DNA of 64,000 bases from Vreelandella zhaodongensis (lineage in GTDB: Bacteria > Pseudomonadota > Gammaproteobacteria > Pseudomonadales > Halomonadaceae): the NCBI RefSeq assembly GCF_013415115.1, contig NZ_JACCDD010000004.1, forward strand, positions 1 to 64,000, in the 5' to 3' direction. A model generated the notes under the pieces. It ran no database searches, had not been told where the DNA came from, and saw only the letters and a program-made list of their open reading frames with translations. Every line of letters begins with the position of its first letter. Positions within the stretch are counted from its first letter, which is position 1. Of this stretch, positions 1-10,577 are shown in pieces. Position numbers and translations under genes: made by a program.

Positions 1-44
1 ACCATAGCGTTCTGGTCGTAGTTATAAGCTTTGAAGCGCGGCAT
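1..44 (-). CDS. N-terminus of IS1182-like transposase, cut by window edge
   Basis: Reading leftward from an ATG at 44-42 the sequence encodes MPRFKAYNYDQNAM and then leaves the window. This opening resembles the start of IS1182-family transposases as I remember them. A good ribosome binding site (AGGAG) lies near 56-60. Bases 45-111 would then be the left end of the insertion sequence, lying directly against the attC site. Only 14 residues are visible, so the family call rests on the N-terminal pattern alone and the intactness of the element is unknown. Confidence 0.5.
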   Translation of the reverse strand, partial: MPRFKAYNYDQNAM

Positions 45-111
45 GCTGACCACTCCTCGTCTGTTTCCTCAATCCTACCAAAACTTAGCCGTCAGCGGAG
101 TTTTTCTACAG

Positions 112-195
112 GCTCAACGCCGCCAGCACGCGCGGCTTTGTAGTGGAGGCGAAGCCGCAACGCAAAAGCCGTCGCTGTGACTGGCATTGTTAGCT
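112..195 (-). repeat. integron attC recombination site
   Basis: On the minus strand the outer core AGCTAAC (195-189) opens the site and GTTGAGC (118-112), a full match to GTTRRRY, closes it. Between them lies an imperfect inverted repeat: about 122-139 pairs with 165-186 (GCCAG...GGCTTT against AAAGCC...CTGGC), giving the folded bottom-strand structure typical of attC. The stop codon of the cassette gene (TAA, 192-190) falls inside the outer core, as is usual in cassettes. The outer core deviates from consensus at one base. Length, about 84 bp, is in the normal attC range. Confidence 0.8.
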
Positions 196-795
196 ACTTT
201 TTTGATACTGGTCATTAATAGCGTCCAAAGTCACTTTGAGTTCAGTAATGATGGCTTCCGCCTCTTCCCGCTGGCCTTCATTGTGCCAAAGCACGTTGAA
301 CGACTCCCAGCCAAGAAACTCGATAATCTCTATTATTGCTAGACAAAGACTAGGCAGCCCTGAGACTTCTATAGACCAGCCCTTGGGGATGAAGTGAATG
401 AAATCGTTTCTCAGCTCCTGTAGCTTTTTAACGCACCGATCTTGCTCGGCTGTAGCTGTAAAGCACCTACTCATTACTAGCCGCTCCATGTCCTCTCCTT
501 TAATCTTTTTATAAAGATTAGGAAAGGAGTCAAGGCGCTCTTCCGGCAACGGCTTGTCAGCTCGATACGCTTCCAACCATTTTCCCGCTAGCTTGTCAGG
601 CATAACCGTTAAGTTATTTCCGTTTCTCAACGCCAAAACCATAAAACCCTGTAGGGCATTGTGTGAGGCAATAACTATCCATTTCCATTGATATACATCA
701 TTTGCCACCTTAAGAGCGGTATCGCGCATCATCCTTAAGGCTGATACAGATTCTTCAAGCTCATCAGTTCTCAACCAATTTTCCAATGCAGGCAC
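190..795 (-). CDS. integron cassette protein with HEPN-like motif, function unknown
   Basis: A 201-residue soluble protein without signal peptide or membrane segment, and the only gene of a cassette bounded by recombination cores at 809-803 and 118-112. It starts at GTG (795-793), seven bases inside the cassette, with only a weak purine run upstream, so it is probably read from the integron promoter. It is mainly helical and holds RNDFIH at residues 129-134, which fits the R-X4-6-H motif of HEPN-domain RNases and nucleotide-transferase partners. A conserved-looking tail (PKGWSIEVSGL, EFLGWES) follows. It is visibly more A+T-rich than its neighbours, which fits transfer. I do not recognise a named family. 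HEPN is an inference from one motif; a role as toxin or defence effector is possible but not shown. Confidence 0.8.
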   Translation of the reverse strand: MPALENWLRTDELEESVSALRMMRDTALKVANDVYQWKWIVIASHNALQGFMVLALRNGNNLTVMPDKLAGKWLEAYRADKPLPEERLDSFPNLYKKIKGEDMERLVMSRCFTATAEQDRCVKKLQELRNDFIHFIPKGWSIEVSGLPSLCLAIIEIIEFLGWESFNVLWHNEGQREEAEAIITELKVTLDAINDQYQKSS

Positions 796-802
796 TCTTT
801 TT

Positions 803-843
803 AGCTAACAGTGATTATACGCCTCGCTACAAAACTCCAATAA
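803..843 (-). promoter_or_regulatory. attI-type core and probable cassette promoter (Pc)
   Basis: On the minus strand GTTAGCT (809-803) is identical to the outer core of the attC at 195-189 and marks the integrase-proximal boundary of the cassette. Five bases upstream of it is a perfect -10 hexamer TATAAT (819-814). A possible -35 TTATTG (843-838) lies 18 bp further up. Transcription would start beside the core and enter the cassette. The rest of the 810-978 stretch shows no gene and would be the attI region. Confidence 0.55.
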
Positions 844-978
844 ACGCGACGGCACATTCATTGGGGTTTTATAGCCACCCAATTTGACTCTACCCCATTG
901 ATTCCCAAGAGAGCAAAGCCAATTTTGGCATCCTATCCAAAATTCGCGTGCTTGCGTGTTTTTCCCTGCTCAATAATA

Positions 979-994
979 CTGTATAGATAAACAG
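979..994 (+). promoter_or_regulatory. LexA (SOS) box of the integron integrase
   Basis: CTGTATAGATAAACAG fits the gammaproteobacterial LexA consensus CTGT-N8-ACAG with an A/T-rich centre. It ends 17 bp before the integrase ATG (1012), where it would overlap the promoter. SOS control of integrase genes by LexA is well established for class 1 and Vibrio integrons. Confidence 0.8.
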
Positions 995-1011
995 TATAAA
1001 GAGTGGCTCTT

Positions 1012-1569
1012 ATGAAACTAATGGAACGCGTCAAGACGACCCTACGGGTCAAGCGCTATAGCCTCCGTACTGAGAAAACCTATTGCTACTGGATTCGCTT
1101 TTTCATTCGTTTTCACAGAATGCAGCATCCTGCCAATATGGCGGGCAATGAAGTGCGGCAATTTTTGGAATATCTCGCGTTAGAAAGGCGCGTGGCTGCG
1201 GCAACACAAAACCAGGCACTCAATGCTATCGTGTTTCTGTATCGCCACGTTCTAGATCAACCGCTGGGTGAGGTGGGTAATTTTAGCCGGGCTAAGCGCC
1301 CTAAACGCTTACCTGTCGTGCTTTCCCACCAAGAGGTGATGGATGTGTTTGAGCATCTGTCCGGCTCCATGCTCCTGATTGCATCGCTGATGTACGGCTC
1401 GGGGTTACGAGTCTCCGAAGCTTGTCGGTTACGCGTAAAAGATATCGATTTTGCGCGCCACGTCATCACTGTCCGTGCAGGCAAAGGCCATAAAAGCATC
1501 GAAACCACCCAAATATACACCCATGTATTGGGGAATGGATTTGCAGGTGTTAGAAGCCCACTCGGTTAG
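1012..1569 (+). pseudogene. intI: integron integrase IntI with internal in-frame deletion
   Basis: The protein is a tyrosine recombinase of the IntI type, with SLRTEKTYCYWIRFFIRFH near the N-terminus and the box I region SGLRVSEACRLRVKDIDF (Arg133). It reads to VRAGKG (residues 154-159) and then jumps directly to HKSIETTQIYTHVL, which carries the nucleophile Tyr169. Intact IntI proteins are about 320-340 residues; this one has 185. The missing 110-150 residues include the beta-hairpin lysine, the IntI-specific helix and the HxLRH...GH box II. The frame is kept, so a truncated protein could be made but should not recombine DNA. ATG 1012 is preferred over GTG 1003 because AAAGAG lies about nine bases upstream of it. 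The gene is divergent from its cassette, as in all integrons. Confidence 0.88.
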
Positions 1570-1661
1570 CCAAGTGCATTAATATTTCTAAGAAGCGTGC
1601 TATTCACTCAATACCTCACCCCTTGCATCTCTTCTCTCCTCCTCCTAGACTGCTTGGCACT

Positions 1662-1813
1662 AACTGCTTGACGGGGTGCCGGTGAATCCGGCTGAGATGA
1701 CGCAGGGCGTATCACTTTGATACCGCCAAGCGCTGGTCCCGCTGAACCTGATCCGGCTAATGCGCTGCGGCTTACACAAGTTTGCAGCACGGGTACCGGC
1801 GTAGGGATCAAGC
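1662..1813 (+). ncRNA. TPP riboswitch (THI box)
   Basis: Conserved pieces occur in order: ACGGGGTGCC (1671-1680), CTGAGATGA (1692-1700), GAACCTGATCCGGCTAATGC (1743-1762) and GCGTAGGGATCAAGC (1799-1813). These are the signature of the thiamine pyrophosphate aptamer, here with extended side helices. It sits in the leader of tenA-thiC, about 90 bases before the tenA start. TPP binding would lower expression of both genes, either by hiding the tenA ribosome binding site (GGAGG, 1891-1895) or by termination; no clear terminator is visible, so translational control is more likely. With the tail of the intI remnant this accounts for the 1570-1899 gene-free stretch. Confidence 0.95.
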
Positions 1814-1899
1814 GATGGCCTCGGCTTAGCTTCACGCCACCTTCCGCGCCATCTCCTCGATCTCCGCCCACCTTCCGGATCATTACTCCCGGAGGCATC

Positions 1900-4574
<2,675 letters not shown>

Positions 4575-4605
4575 AACAGCAACCCGCAAACCTCTCTGAT
4601 AAAAG

Positions 4606-4644
4606 TGGCTCTTGGGTCTTATACGACCTCAAGGGCCATTTTTT
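4606..4644 (+). terminator. intrinsic terminator after thiC
   Basis: TGGCTCTTGGGTC pairs with GACCTCAAGGGCCA over a short TTATAC loop and is followed by seven T. It lies 32 bp past the thiC stop and closes the tenA-thiC unit. Confidence 0.85.
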
Positions 4645-4753
4645 TACCCAGGGAGAGGCTAACTTAATTTAATTTATGTATGATTGTCATTCACTGATAA
4701 TCCTTTTCAAAATGCTCAATTAAAGCCAACATCTTTCAAAGGACTGACTCTAG

Positions 4754-6445
4754 ATGAAAGCCAAGCTTTCCATAGCTATTTCTCTTGCCCTGTTCAGCGC
4801 TGGCGTGCTGAGTGGCTGTAGCGATGATAAAGAATCAACTGCGACGCAGCAGGAAGCACCGAAAAATATCTCATCTCCCATGCTGAAGTATATTCCGGCC
4901 GACTCTCCCTACTTCATGGCAACACGTGAAACGATGCCTGAACAAGATGCCTTGGCTCTTTATCAGCGCATGCGCCTTGAAACTGACTTAGATGAACTGC
5001 ACGACATGCTGCACGAAATAGACGATGACGTGCTGCATTCGCTGATGTCACTTTTAATCGCTATGGGTGAAGAGTTTGTCGATGTTGAAACACTCGATGA
5101 CATCCATGCACTGGGCTTTAAAATGAGCCCCCAGGTCGCTTTGTACGGGCTCGGTATTTTGCCCATTCTACGCATGGAATTGCAGGACGAAGACGCTTTC
5201 CGCGAAACGCTGCAGCGCGTCCTGGCCAATGCTGACCTCAATCCAAGCACGGCGATGACAGACGGAAAAGAGTACTGGGTACTAACCCAAGATGGTCCGA
5301 TCAAAGCGATCATGGCCATTATCGATAATCAGCTGTTGATGTCTGTCGTACCAGAGAATGTAAGCGATGAGCTGCTATCGGACGTACTGGGTAACACCCT
5401 GCCTGACAGCAACATCGGTGATACTGGCGCTCTGGCGGAGATTGAGCAGCGTCATGGCTTTACACCTCGCGGTGCCGGGCAAATTTACTCATCACGCCTG
5501 TTGAGTGAGCTGAGTACGCCTACGCATTCAGGTACTCAGGCACTGATGGAGGCGGTTGACGCAGAGCTACTGGATCTGACCGCCTGCCAGGCTGATATTG
5601 ACCGTATCACCCGCCGCTTCCCGGGCCTTGTAATGGGCATGCGTGAGTATAATCTCGACCGCATGGAGATGAATCTTATCCTGGAAACTGACAAGCATAT
5701 TGTCAGCGACCTGCGTGCCATGACCGCTCAGGTTCCGGGCCTTGGCAGCTCAGAGGGTATGGCCAGCTTCGGACTGGGCTTGAACCTGCCTGTACTGATG
5801 AAGAGTGTTCAAAAGTATGCCCAGGAAATGCGTCAAAACCCCTTCAGCTGCGAGGAATTTCAGGAGCTAAACAACGCCTGGAGTGAGATCAGCGTGGCGA
5901 TTAACAATCCGGTCTCTATGATGATTGGCCCATCACTGTCCGGCTTCATAGCTCGTCTCAACAGCCTGACCATGAAAAACGGCGAGCCCACCGGTACCGG
6001 CATCCTGACCCTCGCTTCACAAAATCCGCTAGCACTGCTGTCTACAGCAAGCGCCTTCGCGCCTGACCTGGGGTCTCTTGGGCTTGAACCAGGCGGAGAA
6101 GCCAAGCCTATTGAAAGCATAATGCTGCCGCCAGGCTCACCAAAGCTCTACGCCGCCATGTCTAAAAGCGCCATTACTCTGGGCGTTGGCGTCAGTGATT
6201 CCGAGACACTGCAGGCGGAACTACAAGCCCCTGTTTCCGAGCGTGACCTACTGGTTCATGGCCATCTGACAGGTGAGTTCTACCATTCGCTGGCCCAGGT
6301 CATCGAGCAGATGCCATACGATGATAGGGAAGAGTTTGATACTGACTTGCTCAAGCAATATGGCGACATCTACGAAAACATCGAGTACTGGTTCAGAGTG
6401 GATGATGCAGGCGTTGAAATGAGCTTCTCACTGGAACTGAAATAA
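4754..6445 (+). CDS. predicted lipoprotein of unknown function
   Basis: The 563-residue product begins with a lipoprotein signal peptide ending in the lipobox LSGC (Cys22), followed by SDDKES. An Asp at +2 would, by the E. coli rule, keep it at the inner membrane, though that rule is not universal. The mature part opens with a proline-rich YIPADSPYFMA segment, seen in some large uncharacterised envelope proteins, and continues as an acidic globular chain without transmembrane helices or recognisable catalytic motifs. AAAGGA precedes the ATG. It stands alone between terminators, so the context gives no function. Confidence 0.85.
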   Translation: MKAKLSIAISLALFSAGVLSGCSDDKESTATQQEAPKNISSPMLKYIPADSPYFMATRETMPEQDALALYQRMRLETDLDELHDMLHEIDDDVLHSLMSLLIAMGEEFVDVETLDDIHALGFKMSPQVALYGLGILPILRMELQDEDAFRETLQRVLANADLNPSTAMTDGKEYWVLTQDGPIKAIMAIIDNQLLMSVVPENVSDELLSDVLGNTLPDSNIGDTGALAEIEQRHGFTPRGAGQIYSSRLLSELSTPTHSGTQALMEAVDAELLDLTACQADIDRITRRFPGLVMGMREYNLDRMEMNLILETDKHIVSDLRAMTAQVPGLGSSEGMASFGLGLNLPVLMKSVQKYAQEMRQNPFSCEEFQELNNAWSEISVAINNPVSMMIGPSLSGFIARLNSLTMKNGEPTGTGILTLASQNPLALLSTASAFAPDLGSLGLEPGGEAKPIESIMLPPGSPKLYAAMSKSAITLGVGVSDSETLQAELQAPVSERDLLVHGHLTGEFYHSLAQVIEQMPYDDREEFDTDLLKQYGDIYENIEYWFRVDDAGVEMSFSLELK

Positions 6446-6465
6446 AACGGGCTTCCCTTCTACTC

Positions 6466-6541
6466 CGAAAAACCCGCTGTTGGTCTTACAAGTGATAGCA
6501 GCACGTGTTCGTTATACCAACGATCGTTAGCGGGTTTTTCG
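6466..6541. terminator. long bidirectional hairpin between convergent genes
   Basis: CGAAAAACCCGCT (6466-6478) is the exact reverse complement of AGCGGGTTTTTCG (6529-6541). Inside, GTTGGT pairs with ACCAAC, leaving a loop of about 30 bases. A-rich and T-rich flanks suit termination in both directions, for the lipoprotein gene and for the alcohol dehydrogenase gene facing it. The loop is unusually long for a simple terminator. Confidence 0.65.
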
Positions 6542-6597
6542 TCGATAGTCTCGCTGATAGATGTGGCGTTTAGCTGGCTCTTGAGCTTTCTTAATCA

Positions 6598-7677
6598 CTA
6601 TGAGACCTCAAGGGCCACTTTCAGCACACCATCGCGCTGGTGGGAGAAGAGATCGTAGGCCTCGACAATATCCTCCAGCGCGTAGCGGTGGGTGACCATG
6701 GGGCCAAGATCTAGTCGCCCTGCGGCTATAATACTCATCAGCCTGCGCATGCGCTCTTTGCCGCCAGGGCAAAGTGACGTAATGATCTTGTGGTCTCCAA
6801 GGCCAGCACAGAAAGCGCCTAGCGGAATCGTCAAGTCTTCAGAGTAAACGCCCAGGCTTGATAGCGTGCCGCCGGGCTTTAACACTCGCAAGGCAGATTC
6901 AAAGGTTTGCTGCAAGCCAAGTGCTTCAATCGCAACATCAACGCCGCGTCCCCCCGTGAGCTTCAGAATTTCCTCGACAACATCGACCTTGCGGAAATCC
7001 AGCGTCACGTCAGCGCCCATCTGCTTGGCTATCGCCAAACGCTCATCCACACCGTCTACCGCAATAATCATCCCAGCCCCACGCAGCCGTGCACCCGCCG
7101 TCGCGCATAGCCCAATCGGCCCTTGAGCAAACACCGCCACGGTGTCGCCAATCTTGATCCCCGCGGCTTCCGCACCGACAAAACCGGTCGACATAATATC
7201 GGGGCACATCAGTACTTGTTCGTCGGTTAAGCCATCTGGCACGGGTGAGAGGTTGGCCTGGGCGTCAGGCACCAGTAAGTATTCCGCCTGAGCTCCATCG
7301 ATCGTATTGCCAAAGCGCCAGCCACCCATTGGTTTATACCCATGGCTGTGGTGGCCGCCATCTTGAGCACTGCAACCATCCTGGCAGGCATAAGAGGTAA
7401 AACTGGGGCAGATTGCCCCGGCAATCACCCGCTGTCCTTCTTGGTACCCCTTCACATTGGCTCCCAGTTTTTCAATCACCCCCACCGGCTCATGGCCGAT
7501 GGTTAAGCCGCGCTCAACGGGGTATTCGCCTTTTAAAATGTGTACGTCGGTGCCGCAAATCGTCGTGGTAGTCACGCGCATCAACGCATCATTGGGGCCA
7601 ATCTCTGGAATGGGTTTGTCGTCAATTTCAATTCGGCCAGGCTCAACAAAAACAGCCGCTTTCATCATGGTAGGCAT
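6598..7677 (-). CDS. zinc-dependent alcohol dehydrogenase (MDR superfamily)
   Basis: This 359-residue cytoplasmic NAD(P)-dependent dehydrogenase resembles the tetrameric secondary-alcohol dehydrogenases. Catalytic zinc ligands are visible: Cys41 (TICGTDVH), His62-Glu63 (GHEP) and Asp160 in CPDIMSTGF, the position where the thermophilic secondary ADHs also use Asp. The nucleotide-binding fold begins at VAVFAQGPIGL, where the first glycine of the usual GxGxxG is Ala-Gln. GAGGA lies eight bases before ATG 7677; the longer GTG start at 7692 overlaps that site and is rejected. The substrate is not deducible. A 33-bp palindrome (7750-7782) upstream may be its operator. Confidence 0.88.
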   Translation of the reverse strand: MPTMMKAAVFVEPGRIEIDDKPIPEIGPNDALMRVTTTTICGTDVHILKGEYPVERGLTIGHEPVGVIEKLGANVKGYQEGQRVIAGAICPSFTSYACQDGCSAQDGGHHSHGYKPMGGWRFGNTIDGAQAEYLLVPDAQANLSPVPDGLTDEQVLMCPDIMSTGFVGAEAAGIKIGDTVAVFAQGPIGLCATAGARLRGAGMIIAVDGVDERLAIAKQMGADVTLDFRKVDVVEEILKLTGGRGVDVAIEALGLQQTFESALRVLKPGGTLSSLGVYSEDLTIPLGAFCAGLGDHKIITSLCPGGKERMRRLMSIIAAGRLDLGPMVTHRYALEDIVEAYDLFSHQRDGVLKVALEVS

Positions 7678-7749
7678 AGGACAATTCCTCACAGAGGGTA
7701 GTCATGGCACTTCACCATTAAGCGTAGGCTATTAAGCGCTAGCTAATGG

Positions 7750-7782
7750 CCACTAAAACTGCGCTATATCAAGTTTTAGTGG
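7750..7782. promoter_or_regulatory. inverted repeat, possible operator upstream of adh
   Basis: CCACTAAAAC (7750-7759) and GTTTTAGTGG (7773-7782) are perfect reverse complements separated by 13 bases. The repeat lies 73 bp upstream of the alcohol dehydrogenase start. No regulator gene is adjacent, and it has no T tract, so an operator or leader hairpin is more likely than a terminator. Confidence 0.45.
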
Positions 7783-7794
7783 ACTAAATAGACA

Positions 7795-7821
7795 AGCGCT
7801 GCAAGGTCAACTTGCAGCGCT
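7795..7821 (-). terminator. hairpin downstream of the BCCT gene
   Basis: AGCGCTGCAAG (7795-7805) and CTTGCAGCGCT (7811-7821) form a perfect 11-bp stem with a five-base loop, 11 bp past the stop of the transporter gene on the minus strand. Only a weak T-rich stretch follows, so termination may be partial and allow some read-through into adh. Confidence 0.55.
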
Positions 7822-7832
7822 CATTGACGACT

Positions 7833-9461
7833 TTAATTGCGTCTAAAGTTCTCATCCGGTGAAACCGGCGTAGGCTGGGTTCCTGCATCGTCCAAATCCG
7901 CCCATGGCTCGCGAGGCGCTTCGGTACGCGAGCCGGTACGGGCGGCAAACCGCTCACTGTGCAGCGCCTTAAGCAACCCCAGCACCATCAGTATCACCAC
8001 CACTGAAAACGGCAGTGCCGCCATAATCACCGCCGACTGAAGCGTTTCCAGCCCACCAGCAAGCAGCATAACGGCTGTCAACATCCCCAGTACAGCGCCC
8101 CAGATAATCCGGTGCGCCGTGGGCGGCTCGGGATCTCCTCCCGCCAGAATGGTATTAATCACCAACGTGCCCGCGTTAGCAGAGGTGATCAGGTAGGTGG
8201 CGATGAGCACCACTAATACAGCCGACAAGCCTACGCCAATAATGCCTAAATTCATGGCCCCCACCGTCGCGAACAGCGCCGTGGCCACATTGTCGTCCAC
8301 GGCTTGAACAATACCGCCTGCCCCAAACAGTTCGTGATAGAGAGCGGTGCCGCCAAACAGACCAATCCAGATAATCGTGATCACCGTTGGCACCAACAGC
8401 ACGCCCATCACAAACTCACGGAAGGTGCGCCCACGAGAGACCCGTGCGATGAACATGCCGACAAAAGGCGACCAGGCCAGCCACCACCCCCAGAAGAACA
8501 CCGTCCACTCTGACTGCCAGCCATCAGACACCGTGGCATTGGTATGAAAGGTCATGCCAAATATGTTTTGTAGGTAGTCACCCGCAGACTCGATGGTTAG
8601 TGCGATGAGGTACTGAGTCGGGCCGAACAGCAGCATAAAGCCCACCACTGCAATGCTCAGCCAGAAGTTAGCCTCTGACAGCAGTCGCACGCCGCGCTTG
8701 ACGCCGGATACAACGGAGAACGTCGCCACACTCATAATCACCGCGGTGATCAGCAATTGGAGAGTGACTGACGACTCCAGCCCAAACACAGCACTTAGGC
8801 CTGCATTCATTTGTTGAACACCAAGGCCTAGCGTCGTCGCAATCCCAAACACAGTGCCGAAGACAGCCAACAGGTCGACCATGTCGCCCATTATGCCGTG
8901 GTTGTGTTTACCCAAAACCGGCTCTAGCCCAGAGCGCACAGTCAGCGGTAAGTCTCGACGATAAGCGAAATAAGCAAGTACCAGCGCCACAAAGGAGAAA
9001 ATCGCCCAGCCGTTCAGTCCCCAATGAAAGTACGTCAGACGCATCGCGACACGTGCTGCTTCCGGGCTCATTCCTTCGCCAATAAAGGGGTTTTCTTGGA
9101 ATTGCAAAATAGGCTGAGCCACCGCCCAGAATAGAATTCCTACCCCAGTGCCCGCAGCAAACAACATCGAAACCCAGGAGAAAAACGTGAACTCTGGCTG
9201 TTCATAATCGCCCCCCAAGCGCACGTTCTTATAACGTCCAACCCCCAGCCAAATCATAAAGAACAACAGAAACGCCACCAGCAAGACGTAATACCACTCA
9301 AGGAAGGGGTTTAAGGTGCTGCGCATGCGCTCAAGAACGTCAGCGAGATGTTCGGTATAAAAAGCCCCGTAAGCCAGGGCAGCCGCCACCATAATAATAG
9401 CGACCAGGGTGACTCGGGCATTCATTCCTTTAAACAGTCCCGAGGTGGCTTGGCGGTACAT
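7833..9461 (-). CDS. BCCT family betaine/choline/carnitine transporter
   Basis: The 542-residue protein has about twelve transmembrane helices and the BCCT signature around WGWWLAWSPFVGMFIARVSRGR (residues roughly 322-343). It also shows MLFAAGTGVGILFWAVAQP and LGLGVQQMNAG. Members import quaternary ammonium osmolytes with Na+ or H+, an expected function in a halophile. The long C-terminal regulatory tail of BetT is absent (only about 30 residues), so a betaine or carnitine type is possible. GGGAG precedes ATG 9461. It follows arcC by 175 bp on the same strand and probably has its own promoter. Confidence 0.92.
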   Translation of the reverse strand: MYRQATSGLFKGMNARVTLVAIIMVAAALAYGAFYTEHLADVLERMRSTLNPFLEWYYVLLVAFLLFFMIWLGVGRYKNVRLGGDYEQPEFTFFSWVSMLFAAGTGVGILFWAVAQPILQFQENPFIGEGMSPEAARVAMRLTYFHWGLNGWAIFSFVALVLAYFAYRRDLPLTVRSGLEPVLGKHNHGIMGDMVDLLAVFGTVFGIATTLGLGVQQMNAGLSAVFGLESSVTLQLLITAVIMSVATFSVVSGVKRGVRLLSEANFWLSIAVVGFMLLFGPTQYLIALTIESAGDYLQNIFGMTFHTNATVSDGWQSEWTVFFWGWWLAWSPFVGMFIARVSRGRTFREFVMGVLLVPTVITIIWIGLFGGTALYHELFGAGGIVQAVDDNVATALFATVGAMNLGIIGVGLSAVLVVLIATYLITSANAGTLVINTILAGGDPEPPTAHRIIWGAVLGMLTAVMLLAGGLETLQSAVIMAALPFSVVVILMVLGLLKALHSERFAARTGSRTEAPREPWADLDDAGTQPTPVSPDENFRRN

Positions 9462-9635
9462 CACAACTCCCTTATTAATTGGCTTGAATGTTGTGTCATT
9501 CTAAAGCATGCCGCGCCGCCAAGCCCACTACTCGCGATGCCGCCTTGTTCCGAAACGTCACTTACACTGATGCTTTGCCCTTGCACTAACACTTTTCATC
9601 GAAGTGCATTAGACAAACGTACTTGAGCAAATCCT

Positions 9636-10565
9636 CTACCGAAAATTGATACCTTCTACCCCTATACTCACACGGGTACCTGCGGCTCCCTGAAGAATTT
9701 CTTCGATATCCGCCAATGCACCAATAACCGCTTCTTTACCGGTATTCCTGCTGTAGTTGCATGCTGCCTCTATTTTTGGCCCCATGGAACCCGCCGCAAA
9801 ATGCATGTCATCCAGCACGTCTGGGTGAGCGCTAGCAATCGCCTTGTGGTTTGGCCCATTCCAGTCGACATAAGCGGCATCAACATCCGTCGCAATGATC
9901 AGCAAATCAGCCTGCAACTGCTCAGCGAGAAGGGCTGAACAGAGATCCTTATCGATTACCGCTTCTACACCATAGAGTTTATTATTTTCGTCGTAGGCAG
10001 TAGGGATCCCTCCCCCGCCAGCACAAATGACGATAGTGCCTTTTTCCATGAGCCATTTTATCGGGAGAATCTCGAAAATCCTCTTAGGACGCGGGCTGGC
10101 AACCACACGGCGGAATTTGTCCCCGTCGGGTGCAATATTCCAGCTTTTTTCCTTAGCCAGGCGCTCGGCTTCATCCGCTGTATAAACCGGGCCTATCGGC
10201 TTGCTGGGGTGCTGAAACGCTGGGTCATCAAGGTCAACTTCCACCTGTGTTAATAACGTGGCGAGCGGAACCTCAACCGGCAGCAGATTGCCAAGCTCCT
10301 GCTCAATCATGTAACCGATCATGCCTTCCGTTTCTGCTCCTAGCACATCCAGTGGATAGGCGCTGACATCCGTGTAAGCGGCCCCTTGTAGTGCCAGCAA
10401 TCCAACTTGCGGGCCGTTGCCGTGAGCAATGACCAATTCATTACCTGATGCGATCCTGGCAATTTGTTCACAGGCAATTTTAATATTTCCACGCTGAGCC
10501 TCTGCTGTCATCGGCTCTCCCCTGCGTAGCAATGCATTTCCACCTAGTGCAACGACAATTCGCAT
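9636..10565 (-). CDS. arcC: carbamate kinase
   Basis: A 309-residue cytoplasmic enzyme that makes ATP from carbamoyl phosphate and ADP, the last step of the arginine deiminase pathway. It starts [13 protein letters not shown] as other carbamate kinases do, and has [11 protein letters not shown] and [12 protein letters not shown] 10565 is chosen over 10571 because GGAG is eight bases from it and only two from the other. It lies 12 bp behind arcB in the arc operon. Confidence 0.96.
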   Translation of the reverse strand: MRIVVALGGNALLRRGEPMTAEAQRGNIKIACEQIARIASGNELVIAHGNGPQVGLLALQGAAYTDVSAYPLDVLGAETEGMIGYMIEQELGNLLPVEVPLATLLTQVEVDLDDPAFQHPSKPIGPVYTADEAERLAKEKSWNIAPDGDKFRRVVASPRPKRIFEILPIKWLMEKGTIVICAGGGGIPTAYDENNKLYGVEAVIDKDLCSALLAEQLQADLLIIATDVDAAYVDWNGPNHKAIASAHPDVLDDMHFAAGSMGPKIEAACNYSRNTGKEAVIGALADIEEILQGAAGTRVSIGVEGINFR

Positions 10566-10577
10566 CGACATTTCTCC

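Noticed and set aside
1717..1899. N-terminal extension of tenA
   Set aside because: The frame is open but runs through the TPP riboswitch; a strong ribosome binding site lies just before ATG 1900, where similarity to TenA begins.
6598..6620. Similarity of the adh 3' end to the thiC terminator (AAAGTGGCCCTTGAGGTC type)
   Set aside because: In adh the bases are codons for the last residues and there is no second stem arm; the likeness appears to be chance.
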